From: Photorhabdus noenieputensis | GTDB taxonomy: Bacteria > Pseudomonadota > Gammaproteobacteria > Enterobacterales > Enterobacteriaceae | Length of the DNA: 64,000 nt | Assembly: GCF_018448935.1 (NCBI RefSeq) | Contig: NZ_RCWC01000011.1 | Coordinates: 62,001-126,000 of the forward strand | Direction of reading: 5' to 3' | In this document: piece by piece, positions 45,220-54,791 of the stretch | How the letters are laid out: the number at the start of each line of letters is the position of its first letter | Position numbering within the stretch: position 1 is the first letter of the stretch | Made by a program: the position numbers and the translations under genes | Notes under the pieces: generated by a model | Seen by the model: only the letters and a program-made list of their open reading frames with translations | What the model was told of the DNA's origin: nothing | Databases searched by the model: none

Positions 45220-46816
45220 TACGTGGTCTCGGTAAGCGTTCAAGTAAACTAAACAGCATAAAACATAACAATAACAGCAATAAAGCAGTGATAGCGCCAT
45301 CCTGACTACGATAAGCTCCGATTTGCTGGTAGAGATAGAAGGGCAGGGTACGGAAATCTTCATTGCCAAATAACGCGACAACGCCAAAATCTCCAATAGA
45401 AAGAACACAAGCAAAGGCCAGCGCTTGTGCCAGCGGAACTTTCAGTGCTTTTAGCTCAATCCAACGCAGTCGGTTAATACCTTGAATATTCAGGGAGCGA
45501 CACAGTGGATTATAGCGGGCCGCCAGATCTTTCATTGGATTATCCAGAACTTTCAGTGCATAGGGAATGGCCATCAGTGCGTTGGTTAAAATCACCAGAC
45601 CATAGGGTGAACGGGGCAGTCCGACGGTATCATTGAGCAACAGAAAGAATCCTGTTGCCAATACAATGCCTGGCATAGAAAGGATTAACAAACCGCTCAT
45701 TTCCATTGCTTGTCCCCAGTGGGGGGAATGACGCAGGTACAGCTCACGGCTGCTCCATAGCAGCATCATAGTGAATAAAACACATAATAACCCTGCGCCT
45801 AAAGCAATCACCGTTGAGGTGATAAATGCTTGCCACAATGCAGGTTGGCGTAATACGTTAAGCAACCCGCTGTTAAGGCCATCCACGACAACAGCCAATA
45901 ATGGCGGCACGAGTAGTAATAATGCTGCGGTAATTAACAGACTGTCGCAGATTTTTCTCAACAAAGTATCCTGTGGATTACGCCATTGTTGTTGGTTGCT
46001 GTAGCCGACAGATAGAGCACTGTTAAGCTTCTGGCTGAGGAGCACAAGGCCAAGGCAGCAGGTAATCTGAATCAACGCCAGTAACGCGGCACGGTTGAGA
46101 TCGTAGTCATAGCTTAACGCCTGATAGATTGCCAGTTCGATAGTGGTTGCAGCAGGCCCGCCACCTAACGCCAGCACGGTAGCAAAACTGGCGAAACAGA
46201 GCATAAAAATCAGTGCGCCAGTTGGTAGGATTTGGCGGCGTAGGTAAGGCCATTCAACAAAACGAAAATGTTGCCATTCATTCATACCTAGCTGCGCCGC
46301 TAATTGCCGTTGTTCCACCGCGATGTTTTCCAGAGATTGCAGTAACAGCCGTGTTGCTAGTGGCATATTAAAGAAGATATGTGCCAGCAAAATTCCTGGT
46401 AAACCATAAGGAGTGAAATGGTAATTGATGCCGATCCATTCGCAGAACTGAGCCAGCCAGCCGACTCTGCCATAGACCGTCAGAATGCCGAATAGCGCGA
46501 CTAATACAGGCAAAACCAGCGTCATGGCACATAGGCGGAGAAATAGAGTTCGGCCTGGAAAATGACGACGATAGAGTGCTCTGGAAAGAACAATCGCCGG
46601 GATAACAGAAAACAGCGCCGATAAAAAAGCCTGCCAGAATGTAAAACCCACTACATGCCACAGATAGCTATCTCCTGCCAGTAAAGACCAATTACGTTCA
46701 GGCGCATTAAACCAAAGCGCACCGAACGCTAGTAAGGCGACCAACAATAAAAGACCGGAGGCAATGGCCCCCGGTAACAGCCATCGGGCAATCATCGGCT
46801 GACAGCGTTTTGCCAT
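45206..46816 (-). CDS. thiP: Thiamine ABC transporter permease ThiP
   Basis: Fused double permease, 536 residues with about twelve membrane spans. It has two EAA-type ATPase-contact loops ([18 protein letters not shown] and, in the second half, [18 protein letters not shown]). The ATG at 46816 starts the family N-terminus and overlaps thiB by 25 bases. The second gene of thiBPQ. Confidence 0.96.
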   Translation of the reverse strand: MAKRCQPMIARWLLPGAIASGLLLLVALLAFGALWFNAPERNWSLLAGDSYLWHVVGFTFWQAFLSALFSVIPAIVLSRALYRRHFPGRTLFLRLCAMTLVLPVLVALFGILTVYGRVGWLAQFCEWIGINYHFTPYGLPGILLAHIFFNMPLATRLLLQSLENIAVEQRQLAAQLGMNEWQHFRFVEWPYLRRQILPTGALIFMLCFASFATVLALGGGPAATTIELAIYQALSYDYDLNRAALLALIQITCCLGLVLLSQKLNSALSVGYSNQQQWRNPQDTLLRKICDSLLITAALLLLVPPLLAVVVDGLNSGLLNVLRQPALWQAFITSTVIALGAGLLCVLFTMMLLWSSRELYLRHSPHWGQAMEMSGLLILSMPGIVLATGFFLLLNDTVGLPRSPYGLVILTNALMAIPYALKVLDNPMKDLAARYNPLCRSLNIQGINRLRWIELKALKVPLAQALAFACVLSIGDFGVVALFGNEDFRTLPFYLYQQIGAYRSQDGAITALLLLLLCFMLFSLLERLPRPRNAQT

Positions 46817-47805
46817 GCACGAATCCATTGGTTACGGTATTTTGCGACTTCTTCTGCGGGATATTGCAGCGATTTTTCAGGTATTGAAAGCTGTGAATAC
46901 ACTTCTGGAAGTGGGATATCAATGGCCGGATACATCCAGTTAGTGGTTGGAATTTCCTGTTGGAAAGCTGGTGTCAGCATAAACTGCATAAATTTTTGGG
47001 CAAGCTCCGGCTGCTTGCTGGAGGCCAGTTGTGCAGCCACTTCGACTTGCAGGTAATGACCTTCATTGAAGGTAGCGGCAGCATAATCGTTTTTCTTCTC
47101 AGATAAGAGGTGGTAGCCCGGTGAAGAGGTATAGCTCAATACCATATCACCCTCTCCTTTCAGGAACAGACCATAAGCTTCACTCCAGCCTTTGGTAACA
47201 GTTAGTGTTTTCTTTGCCAGTTTTTGCCAGGCTTGTGGGACATCATCACCATAAATCTTCTGCATCCATAACAGCAAACCTTGCCCTGGCGTGCTGGTAC
47301 GAGGATCTTGATAGATCACTTTCCAGTTATTGTGGCTATTGATTAGCTCATCCATACTTTTTGGCGGGTTTGGTAAAGTCTTTTTGTTATAAATGAAGGC
47401 AAAATAGCCATAGTCATAAGGAATGAATATCGGGTTATGCCATGACACCGGCAGTGCCAGCTTGCTGATATCCACTTGACTTTCAGTGAACAGCCCCGTT
47501 TGTTGCGCCGCTTGAATTAAGTTGTTATCTAACCCAAGAACAATATCAGCAGTAGTACGCTTTCCTTCCATTCTTAGGCGATTGAGCAAAGAAACACCAT
47601 CTTCCAGAGCGACCAGTTTCAGTTCACAGTCACATTCAGCTTCGAAGGCTTTTTTAATTGTGGGCCCGGGTCCCCATTCTGCGGCAAAAGAATCATAGGT
47701 ATAGATTGTTAATACCGGCTTGGCTTGTAAAACCGGACTTAATAGCAACGTAGAGGCTGATAGGGCCGTCAGTGCGATTAATTTGGAAAATAACGTCTTA
47801 AACAC
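46792..47805 (-). CDS. thiB: Thiamine-binding periplasmic protein ThiB
   Basis: Periplasmic receptor for thiamine, TMP and TPP that hands ligand to ThiP. It has 337 residues with a signal peptide of about 28 residues ending LQA, then the binding-protein fold starting VLTIYTYDSFAAEWGPGP. Conserved segments GLDNNL, PYDYGYFAFIYN and SYTSSPGYH are present. It is first in the operon, directly behind the TPP riboswitch. Confidence 0.96.
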   Translation of the reverse strand: MFKTLFSKLIALTALSASTLLLSPVLQAKPVLTIYTYDSFAAEWGPGPTIKKAFEAECDCELKLVALEDGVSLLNRLRMEGKRTTADIVLGLDNNLIQAAQQTGLFTESQVDISKLALPVSWHNPIFIPYDYGYFAFIYNKKTLPNPPKSMDELINSHNNWKVIYQDPRTSTPGQGLLLWMQKIYGDDVPQAWQKLAKKTLTVTKGWSEAYGLFLKGEGDMVLSYTSSPGYHLLSEKKNDYAAATFNEGHYLQVEVAAQLASSKQPELAQKFMQFMLTPAFQQEIPTTNWMYPAIDIPLPEVYSQLSIPEKSLQYPAEEVAKYRNQWIRAWQNAVSR

Positions 47806-47892
47806 TTTACTCTCCTTACATTAAGAGGATTGGCAAAGGATTTGAGGAGGCGCTAAACGGCAAGATGATGTCTGTGAAATAGTTAGCAGCTC

Positions 47893-47980
47893 AAATCCCT
47901 ACGCCGGTATTAGCCGGATCAGGTTCGGCGGGTTTACTCTCAGCAAGGCTGTTTTAAACAGCCAGCACCCCGTTGAGATG
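47893..47980 (-). promoter_or_regulatory. TPP riboswitch (THI element)
   Basis: Read on the minus strand, GGGGTGC (47971-47965) is followed by a CTGAGAG segment, then ACCTGATCCGG, a short TAATACCGG hairpin arm and GCGTAGGGA. This is the canonical thi-box order. The P3 side carries an extra hairpin (GGCTGTTT/AAACAGCC). It lies about 90 bases before thiB and should shut off the importer when TPP is plentiful. Confidence 0.93.
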
Positions 47981-48095
47981 GCGCTATTGTAGAGATTTAG
48001 CTGGCGACTGCAAAGTCCAATGATAGAGGTTTACCACTTGAGGGTAGTGTGAAACAATTAGTCATCTTTCAAATTTAGTTTATCGAGGTAGTCTG

Positions 48096-48626
48096 GTGAT
48101 CGATGATGATGGCTACCGCCCGAATGTAGGAATTGTAATTTGTAATCGGCAAGGTCAGGTTTTGTGGGCTCGGCGTTATGGGCAGCATTCCTGGCAATTT
48201 CCTCAAGGGGGCATTAATCCGGGGGAATCACCAGAACAGGCTATGTACCGGGAACTGTATGAAGAAGTGGGTTTAGGTCGGAAAGATGTACGCGTTTTGG
48301 CCTCTACTCGTAATTGGTTACGTTACAAATTACCCAAGCGTTTGGTGCGTTGGGATACTCGACCTGTCTGTATCGGTCAAAAACAGCGGTGGTTTTTATT
48401 ACAACTGCTCTGTAATGAAGAAGACATTAATGTGCAACACAGTAATACCCCGGAGTTCGATGGTTGGCGTTGGGTCAGCTATTGGTATCCTGTTCGGCAG
48501 GTTGTCTCTTTTAAGCGTGATGTTTATCGGCGCGTGATGAAAGAGTTTTCTTCGGTTGTCATGCCAATACAGGAAAGCTCATCTCTGCCACGTTCTTCGT
48601 ATTCTTATCGTCGCAAAAGAAGTTAG
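48096..48626 (+). CDS. rppH: RNA pyrophosphohydrolase RppH
   Basis: Nudix enzyme that converts 5'-triphosphate (via diphosphate) mRNA ends to monophosphate, triggering RNase E decay. It has 176 residues. The Nudix box [20 protein letters not shown]-x-G lies about residues 38-60. The start is GTG behind GAGGT; the opening [12 protein letters not shown] matches relatives. It heads rppH-ptsP-lgt-thyA, with ptsP following by nine bases. Confidence 0.96.
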   Translation: MIDDDGYRPNVGIVICNRQGQVLWARRYGQHSWQFPQGGINPGESPEQAMYRELYEEVGLGRKDVRVLASTRNWLRYKLPKRLVRWDTRPVCIGQKQRWFLLQLLCNEEDINVQHSNTPEFDGWRWVSYWYPVRQVVSFKRDVYRRVMKEFSSVVMPIQESSSLPRSSYSYRRKRS

Positions 48627-48635
48627 GTGAGTTCT

Positions 48636-50882
48636 ATGCTCATGCGCTTACGGGAAATTGTTGAAAAAGTTGCTATGGCAACCAATCTGGCCGAAGCGCT
48701 TGAGCTATTGGTGAACGAGACCTGTCTGGCGATGAACACGGATGTCTGTTCTATCTATCTTGCTGATCATCAACGGCGGTGTTATTACCTGATGGCAACC
48801 CGAGGGTTGAGAAAACCCCGGGGAAGAGCTGTCAGTTTGGCTTTTGGTGAGGGAGTCGTTGGACAAGTTGGTCAATTGTCTGAACTGATTAATCTGGCTG
48901 ATGTCCGCAGCCATCCAAGTTTCAAATATTTGCCTCAAGTTAAAGAGGATAGCTTTCGCGCTTTTTTGGGCGTTCCGGTGGTCTATCGCCGCCAGTTGCA
49001 AGGTGTTTTAGTCGTTCAGCAGCAGGAACAACGCTTGTTTAATGAAACCGAAGAGTCCTTTATGGTGACGCTGGCGACACAACTGGCGGTGATCCTTGCT
49101 CAAGCTCAGACTAAGGGGTTGTTTGGTCAGTATCGGCAAACCAGAATTAAAGCGCTGGCAATTTCCAATGGCATCGTGATGGCTCAGGGATGGCAAGATT
49201 GTTCCCAACCCTCACTTGACCAAATTTTTGAAGCTTCAACCCTTGATCATGCAGCGGAACGTTCTCGTTTGATTCAGGCGCTTGAAGATGCAACGGCAGA
49301 ATGTCGTCGGCTCAGTAAACGTTTTACCGCGGGTTCTCAAAAAGAGAGTGCCGCAATTTTTGATCTTTATTCCTACCTTTTGAATGATCCTCAGTTGAAA
49401 CAAGATCTGTTCTCCTGTGTTGAACAGGGGTCTGTGGCGCAATGGGCTGTTAAACAAGTTATTGAGACATACGCAGAACAATTTGCCAGCTTGCAGGATG
49501 CTTATATGCGGGAAAGAGCATCGGATCTACGGGCACTTGGGCAGCGATTATTATTTCATCTTGATGATTCGCTGACTGCCAGCCATCAATGGCCTGAATG
49601 GTTTATTCTGGTTGCAGATGAACTGAGTGCTAACCTATTGGCAGAAGTACCGCAAGAAAGATTAGCAGGAGTTATTGTTCGTGATGGCGCTACTCATTCA
49701 CACTCGGCCATATTGGTACGTGCAATGGGTATCCCGGCCATTATGGGGGCAGATATCCAGCCGGAACTCCTGCACAATCGTATGCTGATTCTTGATGGTT
49801 TCCGTGGGGAAGTTTTCATTGAACCTGAACCACTGATTTCGCAGGAATATAAACAGATTATCGAAGAAGAAAAAGCGCTTAGTAAACTGGCCGAGGGAGA
49901 TGTTGATCAGGAAGCGCGGCTCAAAAGTGGTGAACGCATTTTGGTTCAGCTTAATGCAGGTTTGAGCCTGAAATATGAGTTACAAATCAGTAACAGTATT
50001 GATGGTGTTGGACTCTATCGCACTGAAATACCCTTTATGCTGCACAGCGGTTTCCCGTCAGAAGATGAACAAAAAGCGCGTTATCAGGAGATGTTGCAAT
50101 TATTTCCCGATAAACCGGTGGTATTACGTACACTTGATATCGGTGCCGATAAACAGTTGCCTTATATGCCGATTAGCGAAGAGAACCCATGTTTGGGATG
50201 GCGTGGTATTCGGGTGACACTGGATCAACCGGAGATTTTTCTTATTCAGCTTAGAGCAATGCTCAGAGCTAACGTTGATACGGGTAATCTGAAAATCCTG
50301 CTACCTATGGTAACGAGTGTAGAAGAAATTGATGAAGCTAAACGGTTGTTAGACAGAGCGAAAGAAGAAGTCGAGCAAATGTTGGTGCGTCAAATACCTA
50401 TGCCTCAATTCGGTGTAATGATTGAGGTTCCTTCGATGATTTTCCTATTGCCACAACTCAAAAAGAGAGTCGATTTTGTGTCTATTGGCACCAATGACCT
50501 AACACAATATCTATTGGCAGTGGATCGGAATAATACTCACGTCGCTTCTCTTTATGATTGCTTGCATCCGGCGGTAATTCGGGCATTAAAACTGGTATTT
50601 GAAAATAGCCAACGAGCAGGTCTTACCGTCAGTATTTGTGGTGAAATGGCAGGAACCCCGATGGGGGCGTTATTATTGATTGGTCTTGGCTATCGTAGTC
50701 TGAGTATGAGTGGTTGTAGTGTGCCAAGGATTAAGTATTTATTGCGCCATCTAGAGATGGCTCAGGTTGAAAAATTAATGGCCGAAATACTACAAGCTGA
50801 AACCAGCCTAAGAGTGAAGGAGCTGTCAGCAACGTTTATGGAGCAGCATGGGGTTGGCGGTTTGGTCAGAGGTGGCATTTAA
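48636..50882 (+). CDS. ptsP: Enzyme I of the nitrogen PTS (EI-Ntr)
   Basis: PEP-dependent kinase that starts the NPr/EIIA-Ntr phosphorelay controlling potassium and nitrogen responses. It has 748 residues. A GAF domain at about 15-155 is followed by the EI N-terminal domain, the phosphohistidine site in DGATHSHSAIL, and the PEP-binding TIM barrel with GLYRTEIPFM and LPMVTSVEE. A GTG at 48627 is in frame, but the ATG at 48636 matches family starts (LMRLREIVEKVA). Confidence 0.95.
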   Translation: MLMRLREIVEKVAMATNLAEALELLVNETCLAMNTDVCSIYLADHQRRCYYLMATRGLRKPRGRAVSLAFGEGVVGQVGQLSELINLADVRSHPSFKYLPQVKEDSFRAFLGVPVVYRRQLQGVLVVQQQEQRLFNETEESFMVTLATQLAVILAQAQTKGLFGQYRQTRIKALAISNGIVMAQGWQDCSQPSLDQIFEASTLDHAAERSRLIQALEDATAECRRLSKRFTAGSQKESAAIFDLYSYLLNDPQLKQDLFSCVEQGSVAQWAVKQVIETYAEQFASLQDAYMRERASDLRALGQRLLFHLDDSLTASHQWPEWFILVADELSANLLAEVPQERLAGVIVRDGATHSHSAILVRAMGIPAIMGADIQPELLHNRMLILDGFRGEVFIEPEPLISQEYKQIIEEEKALSKLAEGDVDQEARLKSGERILVQLNAGLSLKYELQISNSIDGVGLYRTEIPFMLHSGFPSEDEQKARYQEMLQLFPDKPVVLRTLDIGADKQLPYMPISEENPCLGWRGIRVTLDQPEIFLIQLRAMLRANVDTGNLKILLPMVTSVEEIDEAKRLLDRAKEEVEQMLVRQIPMPQFGVMIEVPSMIFLLPQLKKRVDFVSIGTNDLTQYLLAVDRNNTHVASLYDCLHPAVIRALKLVFENSQRAGLTVSICGEMAGTPMGALLLIGLGYRSLSMSGCSVPRIKYLLRHLEMAQVEKLMAEILQAETSLRVKELSATFMEQHGVGGLVRGGI

Positions 50883-50957
50883 TCCGTTTAACGGCCTGTG
50901 CTATGATTCTCAATCAATTGCCTTAGGGCATTAACGCTAAATATTAAGTGGGGAAAG

Positions 50958-51833
50958 ATGAGTAACAGCTACCTGGCATTTCCTAATATTGACCCGGTTA
51001 TTTTTTCAATAGGTCCAATAGCCCTCCATTGGTATGGTTTCATGTATCTGGTTGGGTTTGTATTCGCCATGTGGCTAGCGACACGCAGGGCAGCGAAACC
51101 CAATAGTGGTTGGACAAAAAACGAAGTAGAGAACTTGCTTTATGCAGGTTTTGCTGGCGTATTTGTTGGTGGCCGTCTGGGCTACGTCCTGTTTTATAAT
51201 TTCCCTGCCTTTCTCGACAACCCGCTTTATTTATTTAAAGTTTGGGACGGTGGAATGTCTTTCCACGGTGGTTTGGTGGGGGTTATCTGCGCAATGTGGT
51301 TGTTTGGTCGCAGAACGAAACGCCATTTCTTACAAGTGGCTGACTTCATTGCACCGTTAGTCCCTTTTGGCTTAGGCATGGGGAGAATCGGTAATTTTAT
51401 TAACGGCGAGTTGTGGGGACGTGTCACATTGGATACGCCGTGGGCAATGCTGTTCCCAAGCTCCCGCAGTGAAGATATTGCACTGGCTGCAACGGAGCCT
51501 TCATTGCTATCGGTACTTGAGCAATATGGTGTTCTGCCACGTCACCCTTCGCAGCTTTATGAAATGGCGTTGGAAGGGATCGTTCTGTTCATTATTTTAA
51601 ATTTATATATCCGTAAACCTCGGCCGATGGGCAGTGTTTCTGGTTTATTCTTAATTGGTTACGGTATTTTCCGGGTAATAGTCGAGTTTTTCCGTCAACC
51701 GGATGCACAATTGGGTTTATTCGACGGGATCAGCATGGGGCAAATTCTTTCTATCCCAATGATCCTGGCGGGAATTTTAATGGTGATATGGGCATACAAA
51801 CACCAAGGTAATAAGGTACAAGAGGTAAAATGA
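50958..51833 (+). CDS. lgt: Prolipoprotein diacylglyceryl transferase
   Basis: Inner-membrane enzyme moving diacylglycerol from phosphatidylglycerol to the lipobox Cys. It has 291 residues and about seven spans. The signature [15 protein letters not shown] is near 140-154, and the essential His is in [17 protein letters not shown] precedes the ATG. It overlaps thyA by four bases (ATGA). Confidence 0.97.
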   Translation: MSNSYLAFPNIDPVIFSIGPIALHWYGFMYLVGFVFAMWLATRRAAKPNSGWTKNEVENLLYAGFAGVFVGGRLGYVLFYNFPAFLDNPLYLFKVWDGGMSFHGGLVGVICAMWLFGRRTKRHFLQVADFIAPLVPFGLGMGRIGNFINGELWGRVTLDTPWAMLFPSSRSEDIALAATEPSLLSVLEQYGVLPRHPSQLYEMALEGIVLFIILNLYIRKPRPMGSVSGLFLIGYGIFRVIVEFFRQPDAQLGLFDGISMGQILSIPMILAGILMVIWAYKHQGNKVQEVK

Positions 51834-52624
51834 AACAGTATCTGGATTTAATGACAAGAGTGCTTGCAGGGGGCACTCCGAAGGCAGACCGTACCGGGAC
51901 GGGGACTCTCTCCATTTTCGGGCATCAGATGCGTTTCAATTTGCAGGATGGCTTTCCGCTAGTTACAACTAAACGTTGCCATATCCGTTCAATTATTCAT
52001 GAGCTTCTTTGGTTTCTGAATGGTGATACCAATATTAAATACCTGCATGAAAATGGGGTGACTATTTGGGATGAATGGGCGGATGAAAATGGTGATTTGG
52101 GGCCTGTGTATGGTAAGCAATGGCGTGCATGGGGTACCGCAGATGGCCGCCAGATTGATCAATTGAAAACCGTACTGGAACAGCTTAAAAGCGATCCAGA
52201 TTCACGTAGGATCATTGTTTCGGCTTGGAACGTTGGTGAGCTGGATAAAATGGCATTAGCGCCATGCCACGCTTTCTTCCAGTTTTATGTTGCGGATGGC
52301 AAACTTTCCTGTCAGCTTTACCAGCGCTCCTGTGACGTATTCCTTGGCTTACCGTTCAATATTGCGAGCTATGCATTGCTGGTTCATATGATGGCGCAAC
52401 AGTGTGATTTGGAAGTAGGTGATTTTGTCTGGACCGGTGGCGACACCCATCTTTATAGCAACCATATGGAACAGACAAAATTACAACTCAGCCGTGAACC
52501 GCGTTCACTACCAAAACTGGTGATAAAGCGTAAACCGGCATCAATTTTTGATTATAAATTTGATGACTTTGAAATAATTGATTATGACCCGCATCCAGGA
52601 ATAAAGGCACCGGTTGCTATTTAG
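51830..52624 (+). CDS. thyA: Thymidylate synthase
   Basis: Converts dUMP to dTMP with methylene-tetrahydrofolate. It has 264 residues, the classical length. The catalytic Cys is in [11 protein letters not shown]; the phosphate-binding [16 protein letters not shown] follows. The start overlaps the lgt stop. The hairpin at 52648-52687 ends the operon. Confidence 0.98.
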   Translation: MKQYLDLMTRVLAGGTPKADRTGTGTLSIFGHQMRFNLQDGFPLVTTKRCHIRSIIHELLWFLNGDTNIKYLHENGVTIWDEWADENGDLGPVYGKQWRAWGTADGRQIDQLKTVLEQLKSDPDSRRIIVSAWNVGELDKMALAPCHAFFQFYVADGKLSCQLYQRSCDVFLGLPFNIASYALLVHMMAQQCDLEVGDFVWTGGDTHLYSNHMEQTKLQLSREPRSLPKLVIKRKPASIFDYKFDDFEIIDYDPHPGIKAPVAI

Positions 52625-52647
52625 TTGTTTGGTTATTAGAAATAATC

Positions 52648-52687
52648 TGGAGGGAGATTATTGAGTGTAAATTGTCTCCCTTTTTTT
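52648..52687 (+). terminator. Terminator after thyA
   Basis: AGGGAGA and TCTCCCT arms separated by about 19 bases, with a run of seven or more T residues, 24 bases after the thyA stop. Confidence 0.75.
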
Positions 52688-52764
52688 CAGAAAATATTAT
52701 TTCTTAGAAGAAAGTCAGAGATCTGCTTGGTAATTCAGAGTATTTGGGGTGTAGGATATTTATT

Positions 52765-52938
52765 GTGAAAAATGGGATATCTAAATTGGAAGGTGGGAAA
52801 GATCAAGCCGATATAAACGCAGAACAACAGGCGATAGCGTTGCTTAAAATCGCTATGCTGTCTAAGAAAGACATTATAGAAGGTAGAAAAATGGTTCCCG
52901 AAGAAGCACTTCGTAGGCGCAGGGAACATCGGGCTTGA
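52765..52938 (+). pseudogene. Phd/YefM-like antitoxin C-terminal fragment
   Basis: 57 codons from a GTG with weak TAGGA upstream. The last 40 residues (IALLKIAMLSKKDIIEGRKM, then PEEALRRRREHRA) resemble the tail of Phd/YefM-type antitoxins, which usually reads ALLK...L..KEIEEGK..PAEEV...R. The N-terminal DNA-binding fold is absent and no toxin gene follows; an ERIC repeat begins one base after the stop. It could be a remnant or a short unrelated gene. Confidence 0.4.
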
Positions 52939-53066
52939 TATATACCCGTTATCTTTCAAGTTGCCTATTTGTTGGCTGTACTCACTCACCCGGTCACATA
53001 ATTCTCTATGTTCCCGGGGATTCGCTCCCTTGCCGTCGTGATTCATCTTTAAATTCATAGGGTATA
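52939..53066. repeat. ERIC-type repeat, copy 1
   Basis: About 128 bases beginning TATACCCG, with CTTTCAAGTTGC near one end, GGGGATTCGCTCCCTTGCCG in the middle third, and ending CATAGGGTATA. It is near-identical in plan to copy 2 at 53745. Its length and TATA-flanked palindromic plan match enterobacterial repetitive intergenic consensus elements, which are common in Photorhabdus. Confidence 0.85.
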
Positions 53067-53193
53067 GTAAAAAACTCTCTATGGCGTATTAGTCTTAGAG
53101 TCGGATAGGTCGGTATTAAACCCAGCCTAAGACAGCAATATGAAAGATCTTAAAAAATCTTTTTTACTCTATCAATTGTAGAAATATATAAAG

Positions 53194-53616
53194 TTAATCG
53201 ATAAAAACTGTACTAGAAACTTTGAAACGTGTACTCAAGGCTTTTATATGAGTTACCGTTAGTGACTTTGTTCCACTCAGAATTTGTGATACCAGAAGAG
53301 CTTCCCCGATTTCATTTTTGAGGTCGGCTTGTGTAAGGCCGTATTGATCCATCAGAACTCGTAGGACTGCAACCCCCGTAGGGATATTTTCAATAGCTTG
53401 GTTAAATTCTGCAAATTCAGGGGCGGTATCTTCATAGCGTTCAATTGTTGTAGTTAGAATATCAATTAACCCTTTGTTATTGTCATAGTCTTTGAAAAGC
53501 TCATCAATCAAATCCAGCGCTTCTTTGTACTGTTCTGAGGTATCGATGTAGGTCAGCCAAGGGATCTCTGAAAACAGAGCGCGAGCCCGTTCCTGAACGA
53601 CTGAAAAATTGATCAT
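53194..53616 (-). CDS. higA: HigA-type antitoxin
   Basis: 140 residues, close to E. coli HigA (YgjM) in plan. The N-terminal helical part (about 1-75) contains APEFAEFNQAIENIP. The C-terminal XRE HTH (about 85-135) contains LMDQYGLTQADL, VSQILSGTKSLT and ALSTRFKVSSTVF. In the complete system HigA neutralises the mRNA interferase HigB and represses the operon. Here its ATG overlaps the stop of the broken higB remnant (ATGA), the normal higBA junction, so it is an orphan antitoxin. Without the original promoter its expression is uncertain. Confidence 0.88.
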   Translation of the reverse strand: MINFSVVQERARALFSEIPWLTYIDTSEQYKEALDLIDELFKDYDNNKGLIDILTTTIERYEDTAPEFAEFNQAIENIPTGVAVLRVLMDQYGLTQADLKNEIGEALLVSQILSGTKSLTVTHIKALSTRFKVSSTVFID

Positions 53617-53756
53617 TCTCTGTTTCTCCGGTAGTCATTGGTTAGCTTGTCGTATTCTGCGTGAGATACGATATGTTTAATATAATGGTGCTCCATTGAA
53701 AACTCGATAAAGGCCAGTAACCGAACATTATTACCACCAATATCTATATCCGTCAT
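53613..53756 (-). pseudogene. higB: Truncated HigB toxin (3' end only)
   Basis: About 44 codons at the 3' end of higB remain: DIGGNNVRLLAFIEFS, then YIKHIVSHAEYDKL, matching the C-terminal strands of HigB mRNA interferases. Upstream the homology stops at about 53747, where an ERIC repeat begins. An ATG inside the repeat (53756) is in frame and could still give a 47-residue peptide starting MTDIDIGG. The catalytic N-terminal half is gone; I found no trace of it beyond the repeat. Confidence 0.75.
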
Positions 53757-53872
53757 CTTTCAAGTTGCCTCTTTGTTGGCTGTACTTGCTCACCTGGTCA
53801 CATAGTTATCTATGCTCCCGGGGATTCGCTCCCTTGCCGCCGCGATGCATCTTGAAATCCATAGGGTATATA
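53745..53872. repeat. ERIC-type repeat, copy 2, at higB break
   Basis: Second copy of the 128-base element, same orientation as copy 1, differing at scattered positions (for example GCCGCCGCGATGCATC versus GCCGTCGTGATTCATC). Its left edge coincides with the end of higB homology. Confidence 0.85.
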
Positions 53873-54233
53873 CACCACCATTGATTGCTATACTTAAAAT
53901 AATCTTCTCAATTAATTACTTTTTGGTCTGATATTATTTATCTTTATAGAATAAATTAATAGTAATAACAACCTCATGTAAATCACTCAATCTTTTCTTT
54001 ATTATGTTCATGAAGCTTCTTCCTCATGACCATATAACCTTACAATGCATGACAATAATAATAAATAAAAATCGCTATTCTTATTGATTTTTGCGAAGCT
54101 CTACGCAATTTAAATGTAATAATGATAAACTATTATTTTTTTATTGACGCATTCTCGCATAAAATTCAATTGTATATTTATTCTGTGTTTAAAATGAATA
54201 AAATGTTTTACGAAAGAAAATAAGGATCTATCA
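53873..54233. other. AT-rich region upstream of ppdA
   Basis: 361 bases, very AT-rich, no gene seen. It presumably carries the promoter of the ppdA-recB run; a TTGACG near 54149 is a -35 candidate but has no well-spaced -10. Confidence 0.4.
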
Positions 54234-54749
54234 ATGGTAAATAATATGAATATAATTGGCCATTATAATATTGATAATCAATTAGGTTTTTCTTTATTGG
54301 AATTGATGATCGTTATTGTTTTGGTTTCAATATTTTCCTTATGGGGAGTACAGGAATGGGGTTATCACCAGGAAAGAGCAAGGTTACAGGAATCAGCACA
54401 GAAAATATTAACATTTATAGCCAGACAACAATCTTTAGCAAATTATCTGAATAAAAGAGTCGTGTTGTGGCTGAAAATCGGAAAGGATTGGTGCATAATG
54501 CTCTCTAATCCAGTATTGGCTAATTGTGATTCGGAAAATATTGAAGGGATAAACTCACCCTATCAGGATGTTATTATCAGTTCAGCAACCAAGGATCAGA
54601 TAGAGTTTCATGGAATAAGAAACACCATGATACCTGCGAGTTTTACTTTGGCGAATTCCGCAGGTGAAATATCTATTATTTTTTCTTCTCGGGGTAGGAT
54701 GAGATCATGTAGTAGTAATAAGTTTAATCAGATTCCAGCTTGTGATTAA
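54234..54749 (+). CDS. ppdA: Type IV prepilin-like protein PpdA
   Basis: 171 residues. A short polar leader ends in Gly18 before FSLLELMIVIVLVSIFSLWG, the classical type IV prepilin cleavage site and first helix. The C-terminal half holds paired Cys (WCIM, NCDS, SCSS, ACD). It is a minor-pseudopilin type protein processed by prepilin peptidase. AAGGAT precedes the ATG. It is first of four prepilin-like genes ahead of recC, the E. coli arrangement. Its role is not established. Confidence 0.87.
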   Translation: MVNNMNIIGHYNIDNQLGFSLLELMIVIVLVSIFSLWGVQEWGYHQERARLQESAQKILTFIARQQSLANYLNKRVVLWLKIGKDWCIMLSNPVLANCDSENIEGINSPYQDVIISSATKDQIEFHGIRNTMIPASFTLANSAGEISIIFSSRGRMRSCSSNKFNQIPACD

Positions 54750-54791
54750 TGATGCTTTTTCCACTAAAATAATTGATACTTTATTGGAATA

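Noticed and set aside
45220-45414. 65-residue N-terminal extension of ThiQ
   Set aside because: It is thiP coding sequence read in another frame; the ATG at 45219 gives the normal ThiQ N-terminus.
52735-53058. 107-codon minus-strand frame across ERIC copy 1
   Set aside because: Most of it is the repeat itself, and the rest is antisense to the Phd-like fragment; no start signal is seen.
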